Below are positions 42,050 through 48,867 of a stretch of 64,000 bases of DNA, one piece after another. Position numbers and translations under genes: made by a program. Under the pieces are notes generated by a model, which made no database searches, had not been told where the DNA came from, and worked only from the letters and a program-made list of their open reading frames with translations. Every line of letters starts with the position of its first letter. Positions within the stretch are counted from its first letter, which is position 1. Source of the stretch: Streptomyces flavidovirens DSM 40150 (GTDB taxonomy: Bacteria; Actinomycetota; Actinomycetes; Streptomycetales; Streptomycetaceae); assembly GCF_000429085.1 (NCBI RefSeq), contig NZ_AUBE01000002.1:350824-414823 (forward strand). Reading direction: 5' to 3'.

Positions 42050-43237
42050 ATGCTGCCAACGCCGCCGGTCCACCCACGCCGCAAGGTCGCCATCGTCGGC
42101 ACAGCCGTCTCCGACTGCGGACGTGTCGACGACGCCACTCCCTACGCCCTGCACGCTCAGGCCGCCCGCCGCGCCCTCGCCGACTCCGGGCTCGACCGGT
42201 CGGTCATCGACGGCTTCGCGTCGGCCGGCCTCGGCACGCTCGCGCCGGTCGAGGTCGCCGAGTACCTCGGGCTGCGCCCCACCTGGGTCGACTCGACCGG
42301 CGTCGGCGGCTCCACCTGGGAAGTCATGGCCGCGCACGCAGCGGACGCGATCGCCGCCGGCCATGCCAATGCCGTACTGCTGGTGTACGGCTCCACCGCC
42401 CGCGCCGACATCAAGGCGCGGCGCCGCACCGCGAACCTCTCGTTCGGCGCGCGGGGCCCGCTGCAGTTCGAAGTCCCGTACGGGCACACGCTCGTCGCCA
42501 AGTACGCGATGGCCGCCCGCCGCCACATGCACGGGTACGGCACGACCCTGGAGCAGCTCGCCGAGGTCGCCGTCCAGGCGCGGGCGAACGCGGCCACGAA
42601 CCCCGACGCGATGTTCCGCGACCCGGTGACGGTGGACGACGTACTGTCCGGCCCGATGATCGCCGACCCCTTCACCAAGCTGCACTGCTGCATCCGCAGC
42701 GACGGCGGCTGCGCGGTGCTGATGGTGGCGCAGGAGTACGTACCGGACGCGGCGAAGGAACCGGTCTGGGTGCTGGGCGCGGGGACCGCCGTATCGCACA
42801 CCACCATGTCCGAGTGGGAGGACTTCACGGTCTCCCCGGCAGCCGTCTCCGGGCGCCTCGCCTTCGAGCGCGCCGGAGTGCGTCCGTCGGACATCGACCT
42901 CGCCGAGATCTACGACGCCTTCACCTACATGACGCTGGTGACGCTGGAGGATCTCGGCTTCTGCGAGAAGGGCGAGGGCGGTGCGTACGTCGAGAAGGGC
43001 CGGCTGCTGCGCGACGGCGGGCTCCCGGTGAATACCGACGGCGGCGGTCTGTCCGCCTGCCATCCGGGGATGAGGGGCCTGTTCCTGCTGGTGGAGGCGG
43101 TACGGCAACTGCGCGGCGAGGCGGGCGAAGGCCAGGTCCGCAAGGCGGGCGGCGCGCTGCCGGAGCTGGCGGTCGCGTCGGGGACGGGCGGCTGGTTCTG
43201 CTCGTCGGGGACGCTGGTGCTGGGGCGGGACGGGTGA
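42050..43237 (+). CDS. thiolase-like lipid-transfer protein lacking the nucleophilic Cys
   Basis: The 395-residue thiolase-fold protein starts VHPRRKVAIVGTAVSDCGRV. The nucleophile region reads DSTGVGGSTWEVMAAHAADA with no cysteine. Later blocks are DIDLAEIYDAFTYMTLVTLE, VNTDGGGLSACHPGMRG and a C-terminal SGTGGWFCSSGTLVLG. Loss of the nucleophile is typical of Ltp-type retro-aldolases that act with a DUF35 partner; the DUF35 gene at 46419 is the closest unpaired one. The ATG is directly behind an operator and has no ribosome site, which suggests a leaderless transcript. Confidence 0.85.
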   Translation: MLPTPPVHPRRKVAIVGTAVSDCGRVDDATPYALHAQAARRALADSGLDRSVIDGFASAGLGTLAPVEVAEYLGLRPTWVDSTGVGGSTWEVMAAHAADAIAAGHANAVLLVYGSTARADIKARRRTANLSFGARGPLQFEVPYGHTLVAKYAMAARRHMHGYGTTLEQLAEVAVQARANAATNPDAMFRDPVTVDDVLSGPMIADPFTKLHCCIRSDGGCAVLMVAQEYVPDAAKEPVWVLGAGTAVSHTTMSEWEDFTVSPAAVSGRLAFERAGVRPSDIDLAEIYDAFTYMTLVTLEDLGFCEKGEGGAYVEKGRLLRDGGLPVNTDGGGLSACHPGMRGLFLLVEAVRQLRGEAGEGQVRKAGGALPELAVASGTGGWFCSSGTLVLGRDG

Positions 43238-43247
43238 CGCCGGGGAC

Positions 43248-43649
43248 TCACTCGATACGGCGTACGGGCTGCCCGGTGATGCGGGCGATGGTGTCGAAGT
43301 CGTTGTCCTGGTGGAGCACGGTCAGCTTGTGGTGAGCGGCGGTGACGGACACCAGAAGATCGACGGGGCTTGCGCATTGATGCCAGCCACGTCTGGCGAG
43401 CTCGTGCTGCAGTTCGGCAGCGTCCTCCCAGGCCGACCCCCTTATGGGGTAGTAGGGGAAGGTCGCTCGCAGCAGCCTGTCCATGTCGTGGAAGGCGGCT
43501 CTCCCCCCGGCGCCCTGCAAAAGCTCCTGACGCACCGGCTCGCACAGACCGACGAGCCCGGCATTGACCACCGCGTCCCAGCTCGCATCGGTCTGACCAC
43601 GGTAGAAGCGGATGAGAGCGCTGGTATCAGCCAGATAGCGCTCCGTCAT
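43248..43649 (-). CDS. VapC-like PIN-domain toxin
   Basis: The 133-residue PIN-domain ribonuclease has the first catalytic aspartate in YLADTSALIRFY (Asp8), a middle acidic residue in LCEPVRQELL, and the late DLLVSVTAAHH and HQDNDFDTIARI segments. VapC toxins cleave specific RNAs unless held by VapB. The ATG overlaps the VapB stop codon (ATGA), the standard operon form. It lies convergent to the lipid-transfer protein gene, in a short stretch of genes unrelated to the catabolic set. Confidence 0.9.
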   Translation of the reverse strand: MTERYLADTSALIRFYRGQTDASWDAVVNAGLVGLCEPVRQELLQGAGGRAAFHDMDRLLRATFPYYPIRGSAWEDAAELQHELARRGWHQCASPVDLLVSVTAAHHKLTVLHQDNDFDTIARITGQPVRRIE

Positions 43650-43885
43650 GCCGTGTGTCGACCGGCTTCGTCCGTGCCCGCCTGCGCATCCTTCTCGATC
43701 ACGGAAAAGTCGATTTCACCCTCCGCGACCATCTGCCGCATGCGCTCCACCGCCTCCGCCCGCTTCCGCCGGTCCACGATCTCCCGCAGGGCGGTGTTGA
43801 CGGTGTCCCTCTTGGTCGTCGTGCCAAGAAATCGTGCGGCTTCTTCCAGAGCCTCGTCATCCAGGTCGATCACGGTGCGCGCCAT
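43646..43885 (-). CDS. VapB-like antitoxin
   Basis: The 79-residue protein begins MARTVIDLDDEALEEAARFL, a ribbon-helix-helix DNA-binding segment. TTKRDTVNTALREIVDRRKR and an acidic C-terminal tail that would wrap the toxin follow. It lies directly upstream of and overlaps vapC. A short palindrome at 43900 fits autoregulation. The ATG at 43885 gives the family length; an upstream start adds 24 residues that cross the operator. Confidence 0.88.
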   Translation of the reverse strand: MARTVIDLDDEALEEAARFLGTTTKRDTVNTALREIVDRRKRAEAVERMRQMVAEGEIDFSVIEKDAQAGTDEAGRHTA

Positions 43886-43899
43886 GGCGATACCCCCTC

Positions 43900-43913
43900 T
43901 AGATATACATCTA
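43900..43913. promoter_or_regulatory. palindromic operator of the VapBC operon
   Basis: TAGATATACATCTA is an AT-rich near-perfect palindrome 14 bp upstream of the vapB start, in an otherwise GC-rich region. RHH antitoxins bind such sites. Confidence 0.6.
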
Positions 43914-44010
43914 AGAAAAAAGCTATCACCGTGAGTGGTGCGCATCACGTCACTCACCCGGACTCCACCCGTTCGAGTGGCGCTGCCCCCGGAGAGCGGA
44001 TGATGACTCG

Positions 44011-44664
44011 ATGACCAGCTTCCACGAGACCCTCCGCTCGCTGCGCGTATGGGATGTCGATCTCCCCGCCTTCGACCCGGCCGCCGCGCCCCCCGCTCCC
44101 CTCCCCCTGTTCCACGCCTGGTTCACCGAGGCCGTGGCCGCCGGGCAGCCCGAGCCGCACACCATGTCCCTGGCCACCGTTGACGCCGAGGGGCGGCCCG
44201 ACGTACGGACGCTGATGCTGCACGACGCGGACGACCGGGGCTGGCACTTCGCCTCGCACGCCACCAGCACGAAGGGCCGCCAGCTCGCCGCCCGTCCGTA
44301 CGCGGCGCTCGGTTTCTACTGGGCCGCGCAGGGGCGGCAGGTACGCGTACGGGGCCCGGTCGCCGCCGCCACTCCGGCGGAGAGCCAGGCCGATTTGCAC
44401 GCCCGCTCGACCGGCGCGCTGGCATCGGCGCTGGTGGGGCGGCAGAGCGAGGTACTGGACTCGCAGGCGGAGCTCGCCCTGGCGTCCGAGGCGGCCTGGG
44501 AGCTGGCTGAGGCCGAGCCCGAGCGGGAGGTGAAGAGCTGGACGCGTTACGTCGTCGAGCCTGAGGAGGTCGAGTTCTTCCAGGGCGACCCGAAGCGGCG
44601 GCACGTCCGGCTGCGCTACCGCCGCGACGGCGGATCGTGGACCCGGGAACTCCTCTGGCCGTAG
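44011..44664 (+). CDS. pyridoxamine 5'-phosphate oxidase family flavoprotein
   Basis: The 217-residue protein has the PdxH pattern: MSLATVDAEGRPDVRTLMLH (FMN site), HFASHATSTKGRQLAARPYA, then FYWAAQGRQVRVRGPV. The C terminus, RHVRLRYRRDGGSWTRELLW, is like the PdxH C-terminal domain. It is likely an FMN-dependent pyridoxamine phosphate oxidase or a close relative. Conserved PdxH C-terminal substrate residues appear only in part, so the exact substrate is uncertain. It is transcribed away from vapBC. Confidence 0.8.
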   Translation: MTSFHETLRSLRVWDVDLPAFDPAAAPPAPLPLFHAWFTEAVAAGQPEPHTMSLATVDAEGRPDVRTLMLHDADDRGWHFASHATSTKGRQLAARPYAALGFYWAAQGRQVRVRGPVAAATPAESQADLHARSTGALASALVGRQSEVLDSQAELALASEAAWELAEAEPEREVKSWTRYVVEPEEVEFFQGDPKRRHVRLRYRRDGGSWTRELLWP

Positions 44665-44774
44665 CAACGCGGCAGCGCAGCAACCTGGCGACGGACTCCC
44701 ACCCATTTATCCGATTTCAACAACAAAGGGGCATCATAGGAGAAAGGTGAGCCACGGTAGGCAAGGGAGTCACC

Positions 44775-45686
44775 ATGGCGGGAACTCGCACCCGATACGC
44801 CCCGGACAGCGGTCTGACGACGCGCATGGTCACCACGATGTTCTTGATCGGACTGCTGTACGTCGTCTTCGTCGGCGTGCTTCTCGCGGCCCTGCGCGGT
44901 TCCTGGCCGATCATCCTGATCATCACGGGCGGCCTCTTCATCGCACAGTTCTGGTTCAGCGACCGCATCGCGGCCTTCAGCATGGGCGCGCGGGAGGTCA
45001 CCCCCGAGCAGGCGCCGGAGCTGCACGGCACCGTCGACCGGATCTGCGCACTGGCCGATATGCCGAAACCACGGGTGGCGATCGCCCAGAGCGACGTCCC
45101 GAACGCCTTCGCCACCGGCCGTGGCGAGCGCACCGCGCTCGTCTGCGCCACGACGGGCCTGCTGCGCAGGCTGGAACCCGAGGAGCTGGAGGGCGTCCTC
45201 GCCCACGAGATGTCACACGTCGCGCACCGCGATGTCGCAGTCATGACGATCGCCTCGTTCCTCGGCGTGCTCGCGGGCGTCATCACCCGTGTCGCCCTGT
45301 GGGGCGGTTTCGCCCGCAACCACCGGAGCAACGATCCCGCCGGCATCGTGATCATGCTGATCCCGCTGATCAGCGCGGTGGTGTACGCACTGAGCTTCCT
45401 GCTGACCCGGCTGCTCTCCCGCTACCGCGAGCTGTCCGCCGACCGCGCCGCCGCGCTGCTCACCGGCCGCCCGTCGGCGCTCGCCTCCGCCCTCACCAAG
45501 GTCGACAGTCAGATGGCACGGATCCCGACGCAGGACCTGCGGAAGGCGGAGCCGTACAACGCCTTCTACTTCGTGCCCGCATTCTCCTCCAAGGAGAGCC
45601 TGGGCCGGCTGCTCTCCTCACACCCGACGCTCGAACAGCGCCTCGACCAGCTCGCCCGCATCTCCGCCGACCTGTCCCGGCCGTAA
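44775..45686 (+). CDS. htpX: HtpX-like M48 membrane zinc metalloprotease
   Basis: The 303-residue protease has two N-terminal membrane helices (about 20-60), the zinc motif HEMSH (144-148) and third ligand Glu219 in RELSADRAA. Two more hydrophobic helices (about 153-172 and 191-212) lie between them. HtpX degrades misfolded membrane proteins under envelope stress. The next gene encodes PspAB, a known neighbour. The ATG at 44775 follows GGGAGTCACC. The roughly 110 bp upstream is AT-richer and probably holds the promoter. Confidence 0.9.
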   Translation: MAGTRTRYAPDSGLTTRMVTTMFLIGLLYVVFVGVLLAALRGSWPIILIITGGLFIAQFWFSDRIAAFSMGAREVTPEQAPELHGTVDRICALADMPKPRVAIAQSDVPNAFATGRGERTALVCATTGLLRRLEPEELEGVLAHEMSHVAHRDVAVMTIASFLGVLAGVITRVALWGGFARNHRSNDPAGIVIMLIPLISAVVYALSFLLTRLLSRYRELSADRAAALLTGRPSALASALTKVDSQMARIPTQDLRKAEPYNAFYFVPAFSSKESLGRLLSSHPTLEQRLDQLARISADLSRP

Positions 45687-45695
45687 GGAACGTTC

Positions 45696-46280
45696 ATGGG
45701 TCTGCTCGACTCCCTCCTGGGCCGGAGCAAGCCGGTCCGCCCGGACCTGGACCAGCTCTTCGCCGTCCCCTCCGCCGCCCTCACCCTCCAGGCGGGCCTG
45801 GGCTTCACCCCCACCGGTCGCGGCTCGGTCTGCTTCGCGGGCGTGGAGGGCGGCAGCTTTGCCCGTATCCAGCAGGACGTACGGGAACTCCTCGACGCCG
45901 ACACCGGCCGGGGCGGGATCCCGGTGGAGTTCAGCCGGGACGCGTACGGATACACCTGGCTGCTCGCCCGCCACGCCCCCGACGACACGGCCGCCCTGGT
46001 CAACGACCTGCACGCGGTCAACACCCTGCTCCAGGACGGCGGCTTCGGCCCCCACCTGCTCTGTTCCCTGGTCGGCTTCCGGAACGCGGAGGACCGACCG
46101 CTGGCCCTGGTCTACCTCTACAAGCGCGGCACGTTCTACCCGTTCGCGCCGCTGCCCGGCGGTGCAGAAAAACGCGACAATCAGCTGGAGTTGCAGGTCA
46201 GGGCGGCACTGGGCGACGACCTCCGGGTGGAGAAGGACCTCGCCCGGTGGTTCCCGGTGTGGGGCGCACCGGGCCTGTGA
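45696..46280 (+). CDS. pspAB: PspA-associated protein PspAB
   Basis: The 194-residue protein begins MGLLDSLLGRSKPVRPDLDQ and contains VPSAALTLQAGLGFTPTGRG and ALVYLYKRGTFYPFAPLPG, the PspAB pattern. PspAB belongs to the phage-shock response of actinobacteria. It follows htpX after 9 bp, the usual order, but no PspA or PspAA gene is present here, so the module is split. The start follows AAGGAACG. Confidence 0.85.
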   Translation: MGLLDSLLGRSKPVRPDLDQLFAVPSAALTLQAGLGFTPTGRGSVCFAGVEGGSFARIQQDVRELLDADTGRGGIPVEFSRDAYGYTWLLARHAPDDTAALVNDLHAVNTLLQDGGFGPHLLCSLVGFRNAEDRPLALVYLYKRGTFYPFAPLPGGAEKRDNQLELQVRAALGDDLRVEKDLARWFPVWGAPGL

Positions 46281-46418
46281 ACGGCGATCAGTCCGTCACG
46301 GCGGCCGTCACGAAGGCGGCTCAGGCGGCAGGCTCCACCGCGACAGTGAGGCGCGCTGCGGCCCGCCCCGTGAGGGGGAGTTCGTCGATCCCGAGTTGCC
46401 GAACGAGGTGGTCACCGC

Positions 46419-46841
46419 TCAGCTCTGCGTGGCCCCGGAGAGCTGAACCGTCCGGAAGACGGGAACCGCCGGCCCTTCACCCTCCCGCCTGAAGGTGGCC
46501 GTCAGCGGCATGCCGATCCGCAGGACCGCCTCCTCGCAGTCGACGATCTCCGTCATCATGCGCGGGCCTTCCGCCAGATCGACGACTGCGGCGACGTACG
46601 GGACGCGGTCCCCGAAGGGCGGGAGGTCGTTGCGGTGGACGACCGACCAGGTGTAGAGCGTGGCGCGCCCGCTCGCCCGCACCCAGTGGACGTCCTCGCT
46701 CCAGCAGTACGGGCAGAACTCGCGGGGGTAGTGGTGCGGCCTGGCGCAGGCGCGGCAGCGGCGCAGCAGCAGGTGGCCTTCGGCGGCGGCGTCCCAGTAG
46801 GGGCGGGTGAAGGCGTCGATGTCGGGCTCGGCGGCGGTCAT
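46419..46841 (-). CDS. Zn-ribbon/OB-fold protein (DUF35)
   Basis: The 140-residue protein has a zinc ribbon CRACARPHHYPREFCPYC (about 28-45), then an OB fold with ATLYTWSVVHRNDLPPFGDR and PYVAAVVDLAEGPRMMTEIV. It is the second DUF35 protein of the window. By analogy it should partner a lipid-transfer or thiolase protein; the Ltp at 42050 is the one left without an adjacent DUF35. The ATG overlaps the DoxX stop codon (ATGA). The 137 bp after its stop, up to htpX-pspAB, show no gene. Confidence 0.87.
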   Translation of the reverse strand: MTAAEPDIDAFTRPYWDAAAEGHLLLRRCRACARPHHYPREFCPYCWSEDVHWVRASGRATLYTWSVVHRNDLPPFGDRVPYVAAVVDLAEGPRMMTEIVDCEEAVLRIGMPLTATFRREGEGPAVPVFRTVQLSGATQS

Positions 46842-47293
46842 GCTCCGAACCATCCGATCGCGTGGTCGAGGGACCACGTCTGCCAGGACATGGCGAAGAG
46901 CGCGACGGCCGAGATCAGCGCCATCATGGCGTTCTGTCCCTGCTCGGCCCAGTCGTGGATCATCAGGACGAGGTAGAGCAGGTTCAGGAGCAGGCCGGCG
47001 GCGAGGGCGATCGGGGTCAGGAAGCCGGCAACCAGCCCCATTCCGAGGGCGAGTTCGGCGTACACGACGACGTACGCCATCACCTTGGGGCGGGGCGCGA
47101 CGACCGCGTCGAAGCCGCGTTTCACCGCCGGCCACTTGTGCTTTCCGGCGACGTCCGCCGCCCAGGCGATGCCCGTACCGCGCTCGAACCAGCCCTTCTT
47201 GTCCTTGTGGCGCCAGCTCTCCAGCCACCACAGGCCGAGGCCGATGCGCAGCACGGCGAGCCACTCGGCGCCGCTGAGCCAGAGGGTCTGCAT
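46838..47293 (-). CDS. DoxX-family membrane protein
   Basis: The 151-residue protein has four hydrophobic helices and the DoxX pattern (EWLAVLRIGLGLWWLESWRH at the start, YAELALGMGLVAGFLTPIAL in the middle). DoxX proteins are small membrane subunits linked to redox or quinone systems. It leads an operon with the DUF35 gene and has a perfect-arm operator 25 bp upstream, so it is part of the putative regulon. How a DoxX protein contributes to the pathway is unclear. Confidence 0.85.
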   Translation of the reverse strand: MQTLWLSGAEWLAVLRIGLGLWWLESWRHKDKKGWFERGTGIAWAADVAGKHKWPAVKRGFDAVVAPRPKVMAYVVVYAELALGMGLVAGFLTPIALAAGLLLNLLYLVLMIHDWAEQGQNAMMALISAVALFAMSWQTWSLDHAIGWFGA

Positions 47294-47318
47294 TCCGTTC
47301 CACCCACCCTTCGACTAT

Positions 47319-47333
47319 CTGACGGTACGTCAG
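47319..47333. promoter_or_regulatory. TetR-type operator, copy 9
   Basis: CTGACGGTACGTCAG has perfect arms. It lies between the DoxX and flavin monooxygenase genes, 25 bp upstream of DoxX. Confidence 0.78.
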
Positions 47334-47456
47334 TTCAGCGGATGGGCGGGGCGGCGCGCAAGGGCCAGGACTCCGCGACTGTCCGTGATCGATTCGTAAC
47401 CGATTCCGGTCTTGACCGAGACCCATCAACGATATGTGCGATTACGCTGCCGAATC

Positions 47457-48623
47457 ATGGCCAATACCACTCACGACCACCCCGTCTACGTCATAGGTGG
47501 CGGACCGGGCGGACTCGCCGCCGCGGCAGCCCTGCGCGAGCGGGGCGTCCGAGTCGTCGTACTGGAGAAGTCCGGCTCCGTCGGAGCGTCCTGGCGCGGC
47601 CACTACGACCGGCTGCGCCTGCACACCACACGGCGCCTGTCGGGCCTGCCGGGACTCCCCATACCGCGCTCGTTCGGGCGGTGGGTGTCGCGGGACAACG
47701 TGGTCCGGTACCTGGAGAAGTACGCGGAGTTCCACGAACTGGAAGTCGTCACGGGCGTCGAGGTCTCCCGCGTCGATCCCGCGCCCGGCGGCGGCTGGCT
47801 TCTGCACGCCACCGGCGGCCGCGAGCTCACCGGTTCGGCGGTGGTGGTCGCCACCGGCTACAACCACACGCCGTACGTCCCCGAGTGGCCCGGCCGCGAC
47901 ACGTACACGGGCGAGCTGACGCACGCCGCGCACTACCGCGACCCGCGCCCGTACGAAGGCAAGGACGTTCTGGTCGTCGGTACGGGCAACACGGGGGCGG
48001 AGATCGCGGTGGACCTGGTGGAGGGCGGTGCGTCGCGCGTACGCCTGGCCGTGCGCACCGTCCCGCACATCGTGCGCCGCTCGACAGCGGGCTGGCCGGC
48101 GCAGGCGACCGGCATTCTCGTACGCCGCCTGCCGGTCGGCCTGGTGGACCGGGCCGGTGCCCTGATGTGCCGGATCGCGGTCCCCGACCTCTCGGCGCGC
48201 GGCCTGCCGCGTCCCACCACCGGGCTCTACTCCCGAGTCAAGGAGGGCGCCATTCCGGTGCAGGACGTGGGGCTCGTCGACGCGGTGAAGCGGGGGGCGG
48301 TGCAGCCTGTGGCGGCGGTCGAGTCCTTCGACGGGGACAAGGTCGTACTGGCCGACGGCACCCGGATCTCCCCGCAGGTGGTGATCGCGGCGACCGGCTA
48401 CCGGCGGGCACTGGACGGCCTGGTGGGCCACCTCGGCGTACTGGACGGGCGGGGCCGCCCGGTGGTGCACGGTGCACGCACCCCACCAAAGGCGCCGGGC
48501 CTGTACTTCACGGGGTTCACCAACCCCATCAGCGGCATGCTCCGCGAACTCGCCATCGACGCGCGCAAGATCGCCAAGAGCATCGCGGCCGCGCACCGGG
48601 CGCAGGCCCGCGAGCGCGGCTGA
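47457..48623 (+). CDS. flavin-containing monooxygenase-like FAD/NAD(P) oxidoreductase
   Basis: The 388-residue protein has a Rossmann FAD motif (VYVIGGGPGGLAAAAALRER, about 10-29), the SWRGHYDRLRLHTTR region typical of FMO/Trk-type enzymes, and a second NAD(P) motif VLVVGTGNTGAEIAVDL. The late ATGYRR motif is followed by GLYFTGFTNPISGML. It may hydroxylate or oxygenate a pathway substrate with NADPH. It is divergent from DoxX-DUF35 and separated from it by an operator. The ATG at 47457 begins the FAD fold; an upstream in-frame ATG at 47412 is less likely. Confidence 0.85.
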   Translation: MANTTHDHPVYVIGGGPGGLAAAAALRERGVRVVVLEKSGSVGASWRGHYDRLRLHTTRRLSGLPGLPIPRSFGRWVSRDNVVRYLEKYAEFHELEVVTGVEVSRVDPAPGGGWLLHATGGRELTGSAVVVATGYNHTPYVPEWPGRDTYTGELTHAAHYRDPRPYEGKDVLVVGTGNTGAEIAVDLVEGGASRVRLAVRTVPHIVRRSTAGWPAQATGILVRRLPVGLVDRAGALMCRIAVPDLSARGLPRPTTGLYSRVKEGAIPVQDVGLVDAVKRGAVQPVAAVESFDGDKVVLADGTRISPQVVIAATGYRRALDGLVGHLGVLDGRGRPVVHGARTPPKAPGLYFTGFTNPISGMLRELAIDARKIAKSIAAAHRAQARERG

Positions 48624-48793
48624 GCCGGCCCTGCCTGCCGGTGCTCGGCGACTGACCGCGGGACGGGTCTTGATGATGCCCCTGCGCGGGTAGAGGGAGT
48701 CAGGGGGAGGCGGGAACGGCATCCGGGCCCGGCCGATGTCGTGGTCGACCGCCATGCTTTGCCCGCCGCCAGGCTTTGCCCGCCCGACTATTC

Positions 48794-48808
48794 CTGACTG
48801 GCCGTCAG
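48794..48808. promoter_or_regulatory. TetR-type operator, copy 10
   Basis: CTGACTGGCCGTCAG has perfect arms and is the first of two closely spaced sites before the acyl-CoA synthetase at 48868. Confidence 0.78.
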
Positions 48809-48817
48809 TTAAGTAAT

Positions 48818-48832
48818 CTGACTATGCGTCAG
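48818..48832. promoter_or_regulatory. TetR-type operator, copy 11
   Basis: CTGACTATGCGTCAG has perfect arms. Its centre is 24 bp from copy 10, so the two lie on nearly the same helical face. Confidence 0.78.
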
Positions 48833-48867
48833 TTACGTCGGCCGACGAGCAGGAGCGGGCTGAAACG

